Source of the DNA: Aurantiochytrium sp. KH105
Taxonomy: Eukaryota > Sar > Bigyra > Thraustochytrida > Thraustochytriidae
Assembly: GCA_003116975.1 (NCBI GenBank)
Contig: BGKB01000044.1
Location: 694,940 to 758,939, forward strand
Length of the DNA stretch: 64,000 nucleotides
Reading direction: 5' to 3'
In this document: positions 20,129 to 30,523 of the stretch, piece by piece
Layout: each line of letters starts with the position of its first letter
Numbering within the stretch: the first letter of the stretch is position 1
Program-made: the position numbers and the translations under genes
The notes under the pieces: model-generated
The model's input: only the letters and a program-made list of their open reading frames with translations
What the model was told of the DNA's origin: nothing
The model's database searches: none

Positions 20129-21847
20129 ATGCTGCATCTCCTTGTCAAGCTTGTTGAAACCAAGCTTGAAGACCGCGTCTTGGATGACAAGCTGAAATTG
20201 ACCGTCGAGGTCCACCCTCGTCAGGACCAGGAGAAGGCCCATACGGCTTGGCTGCGCGACGTGACGACGCCTCAAGGAGCCGCGCTACACTGCAAATATT
20301 CACTCGCTGCATGTGATGCCAAGGCTCCATTCTATGCGCTTCTGGCAGTGCAAGATGAGACGGGGGGACATCGAGTCGCAAGCGCCTCCCTCGACCTCGG
20401 TCCTTTGCGAATCGATCACACCGCAGGCCTTGCCGACGCTCAAGTATCGCTGCGCACACCCAAAGGAGCCAAAGCCTTTATTCTGCAAGTGAGTGCGTCG
20501 TATGACGGCTCCCATGATGACGACCTTCTCTCTGACAATTCAAGCGAAGCTGGAGAGGATGATGTGAGGGCGGGTGATGACCCAAACGCCACGGATAACT
20601 CTAGTGAGGCCGAGGAAGATGACGTTCCTGCCGATGAAACGGGAAAAGATATGAACGCCGACGAAAAGGATGCCAGTGCTTTGTTTACTGATGACTCCAG
20701 CGAGGCCGACGAAGACGACGTGCGACCCGGTGATGACGTCTACGGTACAGACGACTCGAGCGAAGCTAGTGAGGATGACGTTTTAGAAGAGGTGCCCGAG
20801 ACAGAGAGTCCAAAGGCTGCTGCTGCAAAGCAAAATCCACGACAAAAGGAAAAGTTCCACTCGGAAAACGATTCGGAGCAGAGCGAAGATGACATCGACG
20901 ATGATGACGACATTGCGAGCGACGATAGACAAAGCGAAAGCTACGGATCTGCGTCTTTTGCTGATGCGGAAAGTGAGCTCAAGATGCCTCTTGTTCCCAC
21001 CGTCGACACTTGCAAAGAGTCTCTTCCTTTGCAGAGCGGACACCTTTCTCAAACATCAGGGGCCTGGGAAGCACTCTATCGCGTGGATCGTTTTGAAACC
21101 GGCCCTAGGCAAGCTAAGCCCAAGGTCAAACCGATTCCGCCTCGCAGACCAAAAACTCCAAAGGCTAGCTTGCCTGCGACGCCTGGATCCAAAAAGGATC
21201 GTGCTCGCCGACGAAAGAGTCAGGAAGAGACTTCCGCGTTTCTAAAGCGAATGGACCAGCGAGCAGAGCAGAAGCGCCATGCCGCAAGAGATCTGCAAGC
21301 TCGTCTAGACTACGAAGCGAGTCTTCGCAAAAAGGTTTGCCCCGAATGTGGCCGCACCCAGTCTTTCGAGCAAGTCAAGAAACGCCAAAAAAAGTGTATT
21401 GAGTGCAAGGTACTATTCCGTTACTCGGTTCGATGGGACCGAGTAAAGGACGACTTTATGGATCGCAACACCGTGGCGCCGAAACGACCCGAAGCGGATC
21501 ATGTTCCTCGGCGTCGAAGACCATCTCGCGCTAACGAAGACTTTCTTGCTCGTATGGACAACGCCGCAGAGAGGCGACGGCAGCGGAACATGCAGCAAAC
21601 AAAGTCCACCAATCAAGAAATGTCAACCAGTCAAGAAAAGTCGCATGAGCCGCGGAAATCGCAAGAGAATCTTGTACAAGACAACAAAACGCCTGCAGCA
21701 AAGGAGCTCGCGCGACTGCGACTTCCAGGGAGAAAGGTCTCTCTTGAGCCACCTTTTGACCGCGATCTTTGGACCGCCGAGCAAATTGTTATTGCCCATC
21801 TTTTCGGGCCCTGCGAGTCTTGTCATCTGGATGAGCGCTGTGAATAA
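20129..21847 (+). CDS. Uncharacterised acidic-repeat protein with Cys4 zinc-ribbon-like motif
   Basis: The 572-aa product has no family I can name. Residues 1-125 resemble a beta-sandwich of C2 type (inference from strand pattern only). Residues about 135-215 hold four related acidic repeats, each D-(N/D)-SSEA-x-EDDV, followed by a weaker fifth around 250; every unit presents casein-kinase-2-like Ser sites. A basic Pro/Arg segment follows. Two related helical units, FLKRMDQRAEQKRHA and FLARMDNAAERRRQR, flank a Cys4 motif (CPEC ... CIEC, about 402-425), likely a zinc ribbon. The tail ends CESCHLDERCE, a second Cys cluster. The start has a clean ATG. It lies upstream of the transporter-hydrolase pair on the same strand. 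Confidence 0.8.
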   Translation: MLHLLVKLVETKLEDRVLDDKLKLTVEVHPRQDQEKAHTAWLRDVTTPQGAALHCKYSLAACDAKAPFYALLAVQDETGGHRVASASLDLGPLRIDHTAGLADAQVSLRTPKGAKAFILQVSASYDGSHDDDLLSDNSSEAGEDDVRAGDDPNATDNSSEAEEDDVPADETGKDMNADEKDASALFTDDSSEADEDDVRPGDDVYGTDDSSEASEDDVLEEVPETESPKAAAAKQNPRQKEKFHSENDSEQSEDDIDDDDDIASDDRQSESYGSASFADAESELKMPLVPTVDTCKESLPLQSGHLSQTSGAWEALYRVDRFETGPRQAKPKVKPIPPRRPKTPKASLPATPGSKKDRARRRKSQEETSAFLKRMDQRAEQKRHAARDLQARLDYEASLRKKVCPECGRTQSFEQVKKRQKKCIECKVLFRYSVRWDRVKDDFMDRNTVAPKRPEADHVPRRRRPSRANEDFLARMDNAAERRRQRNMQQTKSTNQEMSTSQEKSHEPRKSQENLVQDNKTPAAKELARLRLPGRKVSLEPPFDRDLWTAEQIVIAHLFGPCESCHLDERCE

Positions 21848-22292
21848 CATTGTGGCGGGTTGCTCGTGTTTCCAATTCTGATGAGCACAAATGTTAAATG
21901 CGAACCCACTGCTCTGCAGCTGCAAATTGGTCAAAGAAGCGAACGGCACATTTAGGAAGAGGACGATAGTTACATTTTTTTTTATTAAAGTTAAATCACA
22001 CCATTGGCAGGACATCAGTCAAAACAGCTCTTGATTCCGATTCCTATCCGCATGATTGGTGGCAGTCTCAGCGTCGTGATGTGCCCTGCCTGGGTTACTT
22101 GCATGTCTACCCGCAAGCTCAACTCTCTCCAGGTCACGCCACCCTGAGGGGGGAAGTATGCATGTTCCCGAAATACGAAGACATGGGTGTGCATTTGTTC
22201 GCCAGTACTTTTGCGGGTCTTCTTCTTTGCTGCTTCCTCGCTCGTCTCCAGAAACCGATTCCTCGAAGCCCGTCCGAGCGAACGACCCGAGA
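21848..22292. other. 5' leader of transporter-hydrolase copy 1
   Basis: Part of this leader, from about GTCACGCCACCCTGAGGGGG at 22130 onward, resembles the leader sequence repeated upstream of each truncated module and of copy 2. An ATG at 22158 is in frame with the gene, but the extension it would add is not shared by copy 2. Confidence 0.6.
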
Positions 22293-25200
22293 ATGGTTGA
22301 AGGGCTCGAAAGAGAGGACGAAGCGACGCGCCAAGGGGTCGCCGTCGCAAAGCAGCGGCAGCCAGCCAAGGGTACCCGGAAGGTGCCGCTGCTCGTAGCG
22401 ATCACCGTGGCGTACCCGTACGTCGTGCTTCTGGGCGCCCTCGCCGTTGCCGCCACCGCCACCACGCTCTCGTTGTCGTACTTTGACCTCTCTAATCCGC
22501 TCGTGGGTCTGCGTATCCGCGACGATGTAACAGCAGAAAGGGCTGATGCGTGGTACGAGTCTCTGTTTGTCTTGCGGCCAGAGAGCGGCGACGACAACAA
22601 CGTCCGCCAGACGCAGCAGTCTGTCGAATACAACTCCCTCACGATCTTGTACATGGCACCGGGCGCAGCCACGCAAGAGCACCCTTCCGGCAACGTCTTC
22701 ACTGTCGAGAACATACAGAAAATGGCGGCTCTGGAGGATACTCTTTTGCAGGTTCCCGACTACGCATCGTATTGCCAGGTCGATGTGGACAATGGTGACT
22801 GTGCGACCGTGCTTAGTCCCGTCCAGTACTTGCGAAACGCCACCACGCAAGAAGAGATTGACCAAGGCCTTCTCGCAATGTGGGCAGACCGCGAGGCAGA
22901 CAAAGACGCCACATTGTTCCACTTTTGTAAAGACTTTGACAACGTTACTCACCTTGATTGTCCCATGACTCGCAGTAAAATTCGATTTGGTCTGCCGCTC
23001 CAAGGCTTTCTCAACGCAGATGACCGCACAGAAGAGCAAGGCTCATTGCTCGAGGAGTGGTTCTGGGATCGTAACGGAGTCGATGAGTCGGGTTCCATGT
23101 TCGGGTTGCTCTCGAAGGCAAGACAAGGATACCTCGACGACCCCGTAGGTGCGCTCGTCATTACGTTCGATCAACAAAATGCATTTGACAGAGAGACCAT
23201 CGTGATTCTGGGCAGCGATGCTCTCTTTGTCGGATACTCCGTGGTGGCTGTAGTCGTGGTCATGTCAATCCACATGAATTCGCTCTTCTTGGGAGTCTTT
23301 GGTACCATCCAAGTGCTACTCAGCTTCCCCACGTGCTTCTTCATCTACCGGGTCATCTTCGGCATCGAGCTTTTTGGAGGGCTTTCCATCATTTCCATAT
23401 ACCTACTTTTGGGCATCGCCACAGACGATATTTTCCTCTGCGCAGACGCACTTCGTCAGGCCAAGTCCATGCTGCATGGACCAGGCTGGACGCTCGAGAA
23501 ACGTGCCGCCTGGGCCTTTCATCGGGCTTTCTATACCATGGCAACAACCACCATAACCACCACGGTCGCTTTTATCATTCTCGCAAGCTCTACAATTCCA
23601 GTGATTCGGTACTTTGGCATCTGGACAGCCCTTCTCCTCGTCACAAACTTGGCTCTGGTCTGCACGCTCTTTTTGGCACTCATCGTTATACGCGAGACAC
23701 TCTGCTCAGAGTGCTCATCTCGCTGTGCACGGGCAGACAAAGAACAGAGCGCGCCCATCGACCACGAATTGGGGATAAAGAAGGCCATCAGCAGCGAAGC
23801 AGCATCGATGCCGCCCACGCGAGTCGAGTCATTTTTCCGTGACATTTTCGGTGCCAAGCTCATCTTGCGCACAGGTGGCCGCGCAATCATCTTTGCTGGT
23901 TTTGGAGCGTTCTCACTTATCGCGCTTGATTCTGCGACGCAAGTTAGACTCGCATCAAAATCGCTCGTTTTCTGGCCCGACGATCACTACTTTGGTCTCA
24001 TCATTAATAACGATGGCCCTGAGAGCTTTAAAAAGACCGACGAGAGTTCCTTCATGATCAAGACCGTCTGGGGTCTCGCTGACCCGCCAATCGACCGAGC
24101 AGGAACAAAAGAGACCTTGGACATGGACCTTGGTGTTCCCGTATTTGATGATGCGTTCGATCTTGCAAGCGAAGACGCCCAAATCTTCCTTCGGGACATG
24201 TGCGCAGACACCCTTACCTCGGAACCAGCGTCTCTTTACCTTGAGACAGAATTGCTCGAGGAAGATCGGGCCCGATGCTTCATGCTCGCGTTTGCAAATT
24301 GGCGCGAAGCACGCGGCGAAGCTTTTCCAGTACCCAACGCCGGAGTCTCACACCTCGACTTAAGCATCGAAGTCGCAGGAGGCATCAACATTCCAGCGCG
24401 TGCACAAAACGAGACTCTTGCAGAGCTCTTGGTCGAGTTTCTCCGACGCCCCGAGTTTGGCAAAGAGCTCTACCAAGATGTGGGTTTCGAGCGACTTTCC
24501 AACGGGAACCTTCGCGTCCGCTTTGCCGTCCAGGAGTTCGCACTGACTGCCACAGACAGCGACTCGTTTGAGCGGCGTACTGGCGTCACGAACGTCTGGA
24601 GTAGCTATATGGATCAAATGGTTAACGACCAGCCCAACAGTCTCTCTCACGGCGCCTACGCGACTGAATTCAGCTACTTCGTGTGGCAAAAGACGCAATG
24701 GCTTTTTTTGGAAAATGTCATCATAAGCATTAGTGCTTCTGTCGCCGCGACGTTAATCATTGCTACCATGGCATGCAGAAATTGGATACTCGCTACGCTG
24801 GCCACCGCCAACGTGCTTCTCGTGGTTCTGGTTGTCCTCGCCTCGGTCGTGTGGTACGGCCTCGAGCTTGGGTCCATTGAGAGCGTCGTTGTAAGTCTGA
24901 GTTTTGGCATTTCCATTGACTTTAGTCTGCACTTTGCTGTGGCGTATAGCGACGCGTACTTTGACCGGAACTTGCTGTTGCGAAAGGAGCGTGTCGAACA
25001 TGCGCTACTGACGCTGGGGACATCCATCACATTTGGCGCCCTGTCCACTTTGGTTGCGACCTCCATGCTGCTTCTCGCCACCATCACCTTCTTCAGCATC
25101 TTTGCCAAGATCCTCTGTGTTGCAGTTGCGACAGCGTATCTGTACGCCATCTTTTTGCTCCCCGCGACCCTTGCAACCTTTGGCCCAGAAGGCACGAAGG

Positions 25201-26564
25201 GCTTTGTATGCGTCCCGGGCGCGCTGGCAAAAGAACAAGATTCGCGCGTGGACCATGCACGCTCGGAAAGCATGGAAACGCGTAGCCCTGCCCATGTGCG
25301 CAAGTGGGCCGCAGCGTACGCAGTGTTCTCTGTCATCCTGGTGGCAGTCTTTGTGGGCGCCAATGCCGTACGAACCGCCCAAATGAAAGATGAGGAGGAC
25401 AATAATTCCGTGACCACATATGACGACACGTACAACATGCCGGCGTTTTCAGATCTCGAGATTGGCGCCTGGACAGAGATGCGTCCAGGCAACTCGTCTG
25501 TCTGTGCGCGAGGGACCCCTTTTGCCTTTTTCATCAAGCGCGGTGAGCCAGACCAGCCCATGATCATCGAGTTCGAAGGCGGCGGCGCGTGCTGGAGCAC
25601 CTCGACCTGTCAGGCTGCCTCGAGTACGTTTGCAGACACGATTGATTTCACACGTGCTGCCTTTCAGCGCATCACGGCCGGTTCTGACGTTCCTTCGGGC
25701 TTGGCCGACCCTAATGGCCCATATGCCAACTTTACGCATGTCTACATTCCGTATTGCACTGCAGACCTGCACGCGGGGAACAGCGTGGTCAACTACACGA
25801 GCGCCTTGCGCATTCAACATCGAGGCAGTGTCAACGTTGAGTACGTTCTCAAGTACGTTGAAGACGAGGTCCCTGCGCCGCCGCGGGCTCTCATTACGGG
25901 ATGCTCGGCGGGTAGCTACGGGAGCTTTTGGCATGCGCCTCGTATCATCAAGATGTTTGCTGCAATGGGGGCTGGCACGGAAGTGATGCAGATGGGCGAC
26001 TCGGGCATGGGTGTCATCACGGACGAATTTCTGGCCGATTCCTTTCCGAGCTGGAAAGTCACCGATGGCGGGGCCTTTGACTTTGACATCGTCCCCAGTG
26101 GAACTTCGACAGATCCCTTGGACCTCACAAACCTAACCATGGGTGTACTGTATCAGTGGGCAGCAGAAGCTTTTCCTGACGCAGTCTTTTCTCAGTATTC
26201 GTCGGCGTATGACTGGAACCAGGCGTTCTTTCTACTCGTACAAAAGGTTGGCTCGTCGACTGACCCTGTTGCTGCAAATAAGCTCACATGGAACGCAGAA
26301 ATGCGCACCATGTATGACTCTATTTCCTCGAGTCGGCCTTCGAACCTCGTCAACATTGTTGGGCCGGGAGATCACCACTGTGTTGTGCCGTTTTCGCGAT
26401 ACTACACGATGGACTCTGGCAATGGTACGCCTTTGTTCCAGATTATTCACGACATGTTCATCAATGGCGCGAGCCCTGTGGAGATCGACTGTCGCGACAA
26501 CGGCTCATGCGCACAATCTGCGGACTTGCGCGATGAGTTCACATTGTTGATCCCAAGTGAGTAG
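22293..26564 (+). CDS. RND (Dispatched/Patched-like) transporter fused to Notum/pectin-acetylesterase-like hydrolase, copy 1
   Basis: The 1423-aa protein starts at the ATG homologous to that of copy 2; an in-frame ATG 45 codons upstream is not conserved. TM1 is at about 29-58, then a large extracytoplasmic loop, five helices at about 300-465 (sterol-sensing-domain layout), TM7 near 530-548, a second loop, and TM8-12 at about 806-960. TM4 carries GIATDD (Asp378-Asp379) and TM10 carries GISID (Asp876), the GxxxD(D) acidic residues of proton/cation-driven Patched, Dispatched and RND proteins. A thirteenth helix at about 1001-1022 brings the C-terminus outside. Residues about 1040-1400 are an alpha/beta hydrolase of the Notum/PAE family: EFEGGGACW oxyanion block, nucleophile elbow GCSAGSYGS (Ser1205), GDSGMG (Asp1236 candidate) and GDHHC (His1361/1362). 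The domain has N-glycosylation sequons. The substrate is unknown. Confidence 0.9.
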   Translation: MVEGLEREDEATRQGVAVAKQRQPAKGTRKVPLLVAITVAYPYVVLLGALAVAATATTLSLSYFDLSNPLVGLRIRDDVTAERADAWYESLFVLRPESGDDNNVRQTQQSVEYNSLTILYMAPGAATQEHPSGNVFTVENIQKMAALEDTLLQVPDYASYCQVDVDNGDCATVLSPVQYLRNATTQEEIDQGLLAMWADREADKDATLFHFCKDFDNVTHLDCPMTRSKIRFGLPLQGFLNADDRTEEQGSLLEEWFWDRNGVDESGSMFGLLSKARQGYLDDPVGALVITFDQQNAFDRETIVILGSDALFVGYSVVAVVVVMSIHMNSLFLGVFGTIQVLLSFPTCFFIYRVIFGIELFGGLSIISIYLLLGIATDDIFLCADALRQAKSMLHGPGWTLEKRAAWAFHRAFYTMATTTITTTVAFIILASSTIPVIRYFGIWTALLLVTNLALVCTLFLALIVIRETLCSECSSRCARADKEQSAPIDHELGIKKAISSEAASMPPTRVESFFRDIFGAKLILRTGGRAIIFAGFGAFSLIALDSATQVRLASKSLVFWPDDHYFGLIINNDGPESFKKTDESSFMIKTVWGLADPPIDRAGTKETLDMDLGVPVFDDAFDLASEDAQIFLRDMCADTLTSEPASLYLETELLEEDRARCFMLAFANWREARGEAFPVPNAGVSHLDLSIEVAGGINIPARAQNETLAELLVEFLRRPEFGKELYQDVGFERLSNGNLRVRFAVQEFALTATDSDSFERRTGVTNVWSSYMDQMVNDQPNSLSHGAYATEFSYFVWQKTQWLFLENVIISISASVAATLIIATMACRNWILATLATANVLLVVLVVLASVVWYGLELGSIESVVVSLSFGISIDFSLHFAVAYSDAYFDRNLLLRKERVEHALLTLGTSITFGALSTLVATSMLLLATITFFSIFAKILCVAVATAYLYAIFLLPATLATFGPEGTKGFVCVPGALAKEQDSRVDHARSESMETRSPAHVRKWAAAYAVFSVILVAVFVGANAVRTAQMKDEEDNNSVTTYDDTYNMPAFSDLEIGAWTEMRPGNSSVCARGTPFAFFIKRGEPDQPMIIEFEGGGACWSTSTCQAASSTFADTIDFTRAAFQRITAGSDVPSGLADPNGPYANFTHVYIPYCTADLHAGNSVVNYTSALRIQHRGSVNVEYVLKYVEDEVPAPPRALITGCSAGSYGSFWHAPRIIKMFAAMGAGTEVMQMGDSGMGVITDEFLADSFPSWKVTDGGAFDFDIVPSGTSTDPLDLTNLTMGVLYQWAAEAFPDAVFSQYSSAYDWNQAFFLLVQKVGSSTDPVAANKLTWNAEMRTMYDSISSSRPSNLVNIVGPGDHHCVVPFSRYYTMDSGNGTPLFQIIHDMFINGASPVEIDCRDNGSCAQSADLRDEFTLLIPSE

Positions 26565-27046
26565 GCTATTTGCGTAGTAAACAGCAAAGTATCGAAAGAG
26601 TCCAGGACGCGTCTTTTCAAGTCACGAGTACAGATCGTTCGCGCATGTCTGACAGGCTAGCTGTTTCTCAGTCACTGTGACTTGGATATATTGGTATGAA
26701 GCCATCGCTATTCTGGCTCGATACGCGCTGTCGCTCCCTCACGAGAGTCGGAAAAGATATCGCTCATCATTGTGCAGTCTGTCTGGACTACTTTCTTGGA
26801 CGGCACTCGACCTAGTAGCAGCGATGAACGAGGCGGGTTGCGCGGAAGGCAGATGCAAGAGCCGCTTCATTTCAGAGAAGACGGCTTTTCTCGTTTGGCA
26901 CCAGGATCTTCCTTACATCAAAGAACCTACGCTAGGTAGCATAGCTCAGCAGGATGCCAGCTTGTGCGTTCGCAAGTTCTCGACTTTGCTTGTGCATCAT
27001 GATGATGGTTTCTTCTCAAGAACGATTCAAAAGCATTCCACAGTAG
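26565..27046. repeat. 3' flank of copy 1, duplicated at 34875-35351
   Basis: The sequence after the stop is nearly identical to that after copy 2 as far as GAACGATTCAA. Divergence is higher toward the end, with a small indel involving a repeated TACATCAAAG. The two flanks then part, this one entering module A. Confidence 0.85.
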
Positions 27047-27180
27047 CGAGTGTGGTGTACTCGCACGTCATGCTTCTGGCGCCCTCGCCTTCGCCGGCCG
27101 CCATTACGATCCTGCTGTCGCACTCTGTAAACTTGCACAGCTGGTGGCAGCGTTATTGGCGCATTTGATGATGGCAAGAG
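27047..27180 (+). pseudogene. Truncated 5' module A of the transporter-hydrolase gene
   Basis: Only the stretch corresponding to TM1 remains (readable as YSHVMLLAPSPSPA). It is followed by the alternative tail sequence shared by the truncated modules, CACAGCTGGTGGCAGC and so on. There is no start codon. It sits directly on the 3' flank of copy 1. Confidence 0.65.
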
Positions 27181-27634
27181 AGATGCTCGGCTGTCGACCA
27201 GGAAAGCCAGGCGAGGCCGGCGCTTCATCCTAATTTTAATCGCAGCGCCTGCGACTCATGCGCCTGCGGCTGCTTGACGCATGGGCTGTGTATCAGCCAT
27301 GTGTTGGCCCACCATGCATCGAGCACCGGCGCAGTCCTGACGATGGAAGCCGGAGCCATGCGTGGCCCCGCGCCGTGCGTCGTGGACACAGGCGGCCCTG
27401 ACGATTTAAGCCAGCATACCTTCGAGCCACGCTAGCTGTAGTTTTCAGAGGTGAAAAGGATCCTTCCAAAAATGCGAAGAAAATGCGGAGAAAATTGTGT
27501 CCATTCCTTCCGCTTCCAGTGTGTGATTCTGTGGGTGTGTACTTCTCTTCTTATTCAACTGCAAAACCCGCGTCTTCGTCCTTCGTCACCGGTAACGGAT
27601 ATGCCGAAACCCTGCCCGCGCAAATGATCCGAAA

Positions 27635-27860
27635 GTGATTAAGGGGGCTCGAGAGCAAGGGCGAAACAGCGTGGTAAGGCGTTGCCGAAGTAATGCAGTC
27701 GCAGCCAGCCAAGGGTACTAGGGTTGCGCTACTGCTCTTAGCGATCCCCGTGGCGTACTCGTACGTCATGCTTCTGGCGCCCTCGCTTTCGCCGGCGCCG
27801 CCTCCGCGCTCTTGTTGTCGTATACTCTGTAATGTCGCACAGCGGTTGGCAGCTTTATTG
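27635..27860 (+). pseudogene. Truncated 5' module B of the transporter-hydrolase gene
   Basis: This is homologous to the first about 70 codons of the full gene (for example GVAEVMQSQPAKGTR and VAYSYVMLLAP). The start codon position reads GTG and the downstream frame is disturbed. After the codons for the end of TM1 it switches to the module-specific tail instead of the gene body. Confidence 0.7.
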
Positions 27861-28522
27861 GCGGCTTTTGATGGTGGCAAGAGAGATGATCTGTTGTTGA
27901 TGAGGAAAGCCAAATGAGGCCGGCGTCCAATCCAAATTTTACTGCGCCTCATGCACCGGCGGCTGCTTGACGCACGCGCTGTGTGCCAACCATGCGTCGG
28001 CCCACCATGCGTTGAGCACCGGCGGGGTGGATTGGATGGATGTGAATGGATGGACGTACAAAGTAAGTGAACTCCGCAACCGAGGACAGGGGAGAGGAGG
28101 GAAGAAAGCGGGCGAGAGCACGTTGAAGATGGACTTGGATGATCGTAGAAGACGCGGAGGGAGAATCCTACGCGCGGCCCAGAGGATGTAAGCCAGATCC
28201 ATGTCCCGCGTCGTGCACCCGGACGGCCCTGCCGGTGTAGGCCAGTTCGCCTCCAAATCGCTGGATACAAATGTATTTGAGTCTTCCTGCTTGAGTCTCA
28301 TTTTTGTCCCATCGGCGATGTCCCCTGCTTCAATGACTTGCCTGTCTGCACCAATGAGCGACCTCCACTTCGTCACGCCAGCCCGTAGGGGGAAAGGATC
28401 CTTCCAAAAGAAGTTAAGAAAATTGTGTCCATTTCTTCGCTGCCCGTGTGCAATTCTGTGGCTTCTTATCTCGTCAACTAATTTGCCGAAGGCCGAAGCC
28501 TACCCGCGAAAATGTTCCGAGA

Positions 28523-28680
28523 ATGATTGGGAGGGGGTTGAGAGCAAGGGCGAAGCAACGCGTCAAGGCGTTGCCGAAGCAACGCCGTCACAGCCAACCA
28601 AGGGTACCATGAAGGCGCCCCTGCTCGTAGCGATCGCCGTGGCGTACCCGTACGTCTTTTATTGGTGCATTTGATGATAG
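28523..28680 (+). pseudogene. Truncated 5' module C of the transporter-hydrolase gene
   Basis: It keeps the ATG at the homologous position and the leader, but the first codons are shifted by one base relative to the gene. The TM1 region is shortened, passing from VAYPYV straight to the shared tail (TTTATTGGTGCATTTGATG). Module spacing from B is about 888 bp. Confidence 0.7.
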
Positions 28681-29417
28681 CAAGAAAGAAAAAAAGATCG
28701 GTTGTTAATTTTTTAACAGTAAAAGGAAAGCCAGGCGAGGCTGGCGATCTCGCCTTATGCGCCGGTGGCTGCTTGAAGCGTGCGCCGTGTGCCAGCCCTG
28801 CGGGCCGACCGGCGCGGCGGCCCCAGACGGTGTAAGCCGGAGCTATGCGTAGCCCCGCCGTGTGTGGTGCACCCGGGCGATCCGCGCAGCAGAGGCGAAG
28901 GGGGGAAGCTGCTTGCGCGCGCTCATTGCGCATTCATGCTTGCCGCACGCGCTGGCCATGGCGCGCGCGGGGGCCGATCCAGTCGCACGAGGCGGCAGGG
29001 CCTGTCCAGCCGTGAGCCGCATGGAGCAGCTGGACTTACTATCAGGCCCAAGGCTCGCGACTAATTCGTGCGCGCGCGCTTGCATCGCAGCCGGACGGCC
29101 GGATCGCTAGGCTCGAACTTGTTCGACTCTTCCTGCTCGAGTCTCGTTTATCTCGTCGGCGACGTTTTCTGTCTGCACCAATGACCGATCCTCACCTCGT
29201 CACGCCAGCCTGAGGGGGGGAAGAGATCCTTCCAAAAATGCGAAGTAACAAATTATATCCATTTCTTCGCCTCACTCTCAGCTGTGTGATTCTGAGGGTG
29301 TGTACTCTTCGCGGCATCTTCCTTTGTCAAACTAATCGCCGAAGCCGGCGGCTTCGTTCTCGTCACCAGCAACTTGTTTGCCGAAGTTCGCAGCCTGGCC
29401 GCGCGAAGCATCCGAGA

Positions 29418-29675
29418 ATGACTGGGTGGCTCGAAAGCGAGGGCGAAGCGACGTGCCAAGGCGTCGCCGAAGTAACGCAGCCGCAGCTAGCGAAGGGTAC
29501 CACGAAGGTGCCGCTGCTCGTAGCGATCACCCTTGCGTACCCGTACGTCATGCTTCTGGGCGCCCTCGCCTTCGCGGCCACCGCCACTGCGCTCGTGTTG
29601 TCATACTCTGTTATTTCGCACGCATGGTGGCAGTCTTTATTGGCGCATTTGATAATGGAAATGATCGGTTGTTGA
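29418..29675 (+). CDS. Module D: open 85-aa truncated N-terminus of the transporter-hydrolase gene
   Basis: This module keeps an intact ATG and frame. It encodes the same cytosolic tail and first membrane helix as the full genes (EATCQGVAEVTQPQLAKGTT, VPLLVAITLAYPYVMLLGAL), then leaves homology right after LSY and ends with about 25 unrelated residues. If expressed it would be a single-helix membrane miniprotein. It lies about 895 bp after module C and 1140 bp before the copy 2 start. It may simply be a gene fragment that has not yet decayed; expression is unknown. Confidence 0.45.
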   Translation: MTGWLESEGEATCQGVAEVTQPQLAKGTTKVPLLVAITLAYPYVMLLGALAFAATATALVLSYSVISHAWWQSLLAHLIMEMIGC

Positions 29676-30301
29676 CAAGCAAAGCTAGGGGAGGCCGGCG
29701 CCCCATCCTGATTTTGTTCGCAGCGACTCATCCGCCGGCAGCTGCTTGATGCGCGCCAGCCATCGTCGCCCTGCCGTGCGGGGTGCACCCGGGCGGCCCA
29801 GACGATGTCAACCAGCATTCCTCCGAGCGGCCCGCGCAGCAGAGGGGAAGCGGGGGGGAGGGGGGGTGGCTGCTGCGCGCGCTCATCGCGCGTTCATGCT
29901 TGCCGCACGTGCTGGCCATGACGCACGCGGGGGCCGATCCAGTCGCACGAGTCGGCAGGGCCTGTCCAGCCGTGAGCCGCATGGGGCAGCGGGACTTACT
30001 ATCAGGCCCAAGGCTCGCGACTTATTCGTGCGCGCGCGCTTGCATCACAGCCGGACGGCCGGATCGCTGGACAAAAAGATGTTTTACTCTTCCTGCTTGA
30101 CTCTTTCGTTTGTCCCGTCGGCGAAGTTCTTTACCTGTATGACTAGCCTGTCTGCGCGACCCTCACCTCGTCATACTAACCTAAGGGGGAAGCATTCTTC
30201 CAAAAAAGCGAAGAAAATTTTATCCATCCATTTATTCGCTTCCAATGCGTAGTTCTGTGGATGCACTTTTTTGCGGCTTCTTCCCTAGTCAACTAATTTG
30301 C

Positions 30302-30523
30302 CGAAGCCCGCGTCTGTGTCCTTAGTCAACTTATCTACCGAAGCCCGCGTCTGCGTCCCTTGTCAACTTATCTGCCGAAGCCCGCGGCTCCGTCCCTCGT
30401 CAACTGATTTACCGAAGCCCGCGGCTCCGTCTCTCGTCCACTAATGTGCCGAAGCCCGCGACTTCGTCCCTCGTCAACTAGTTCGCCGAAGCCCGCGACT
30501 TCGTCCCTCGTCTCCAAAAACTG
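30302..30523. repeat. Six-unit exact 37-bp minisatellite before copy 2
   Basis: CGAAGCCCGCG recurs at 30302, 30339, 30376, 30413, 30450 and 30487, an exact 37-bp spacing. Units differ by a few substitutions and the last ends differently. Single related units occur in the leaders of modules B and D, so the array is a local expansion of the gene's 5' leader. It ends about 35 bp before the start codon of copy 2. Confidence 0.95.

Noticed and set aside
22158-22292. 45-codon N-terminal extension of transporter-hydrolase copy 1
   Set aside because: The extension has no counterpart in copy 2, whose start aligns with the ATG at 22293.
24674-25600. 308-codon antisense frame, repeated at 32984-33910
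   Set aside because: Its presence in both copies only reflects the duplicated sense gene; no family features are seen.
30302-30523. Regular 37-bp repeats as a CRISPR array
   Set aside because: Units are contiguous with no spacers, vary in sequence, and lie in a eukaryotic gene leader.
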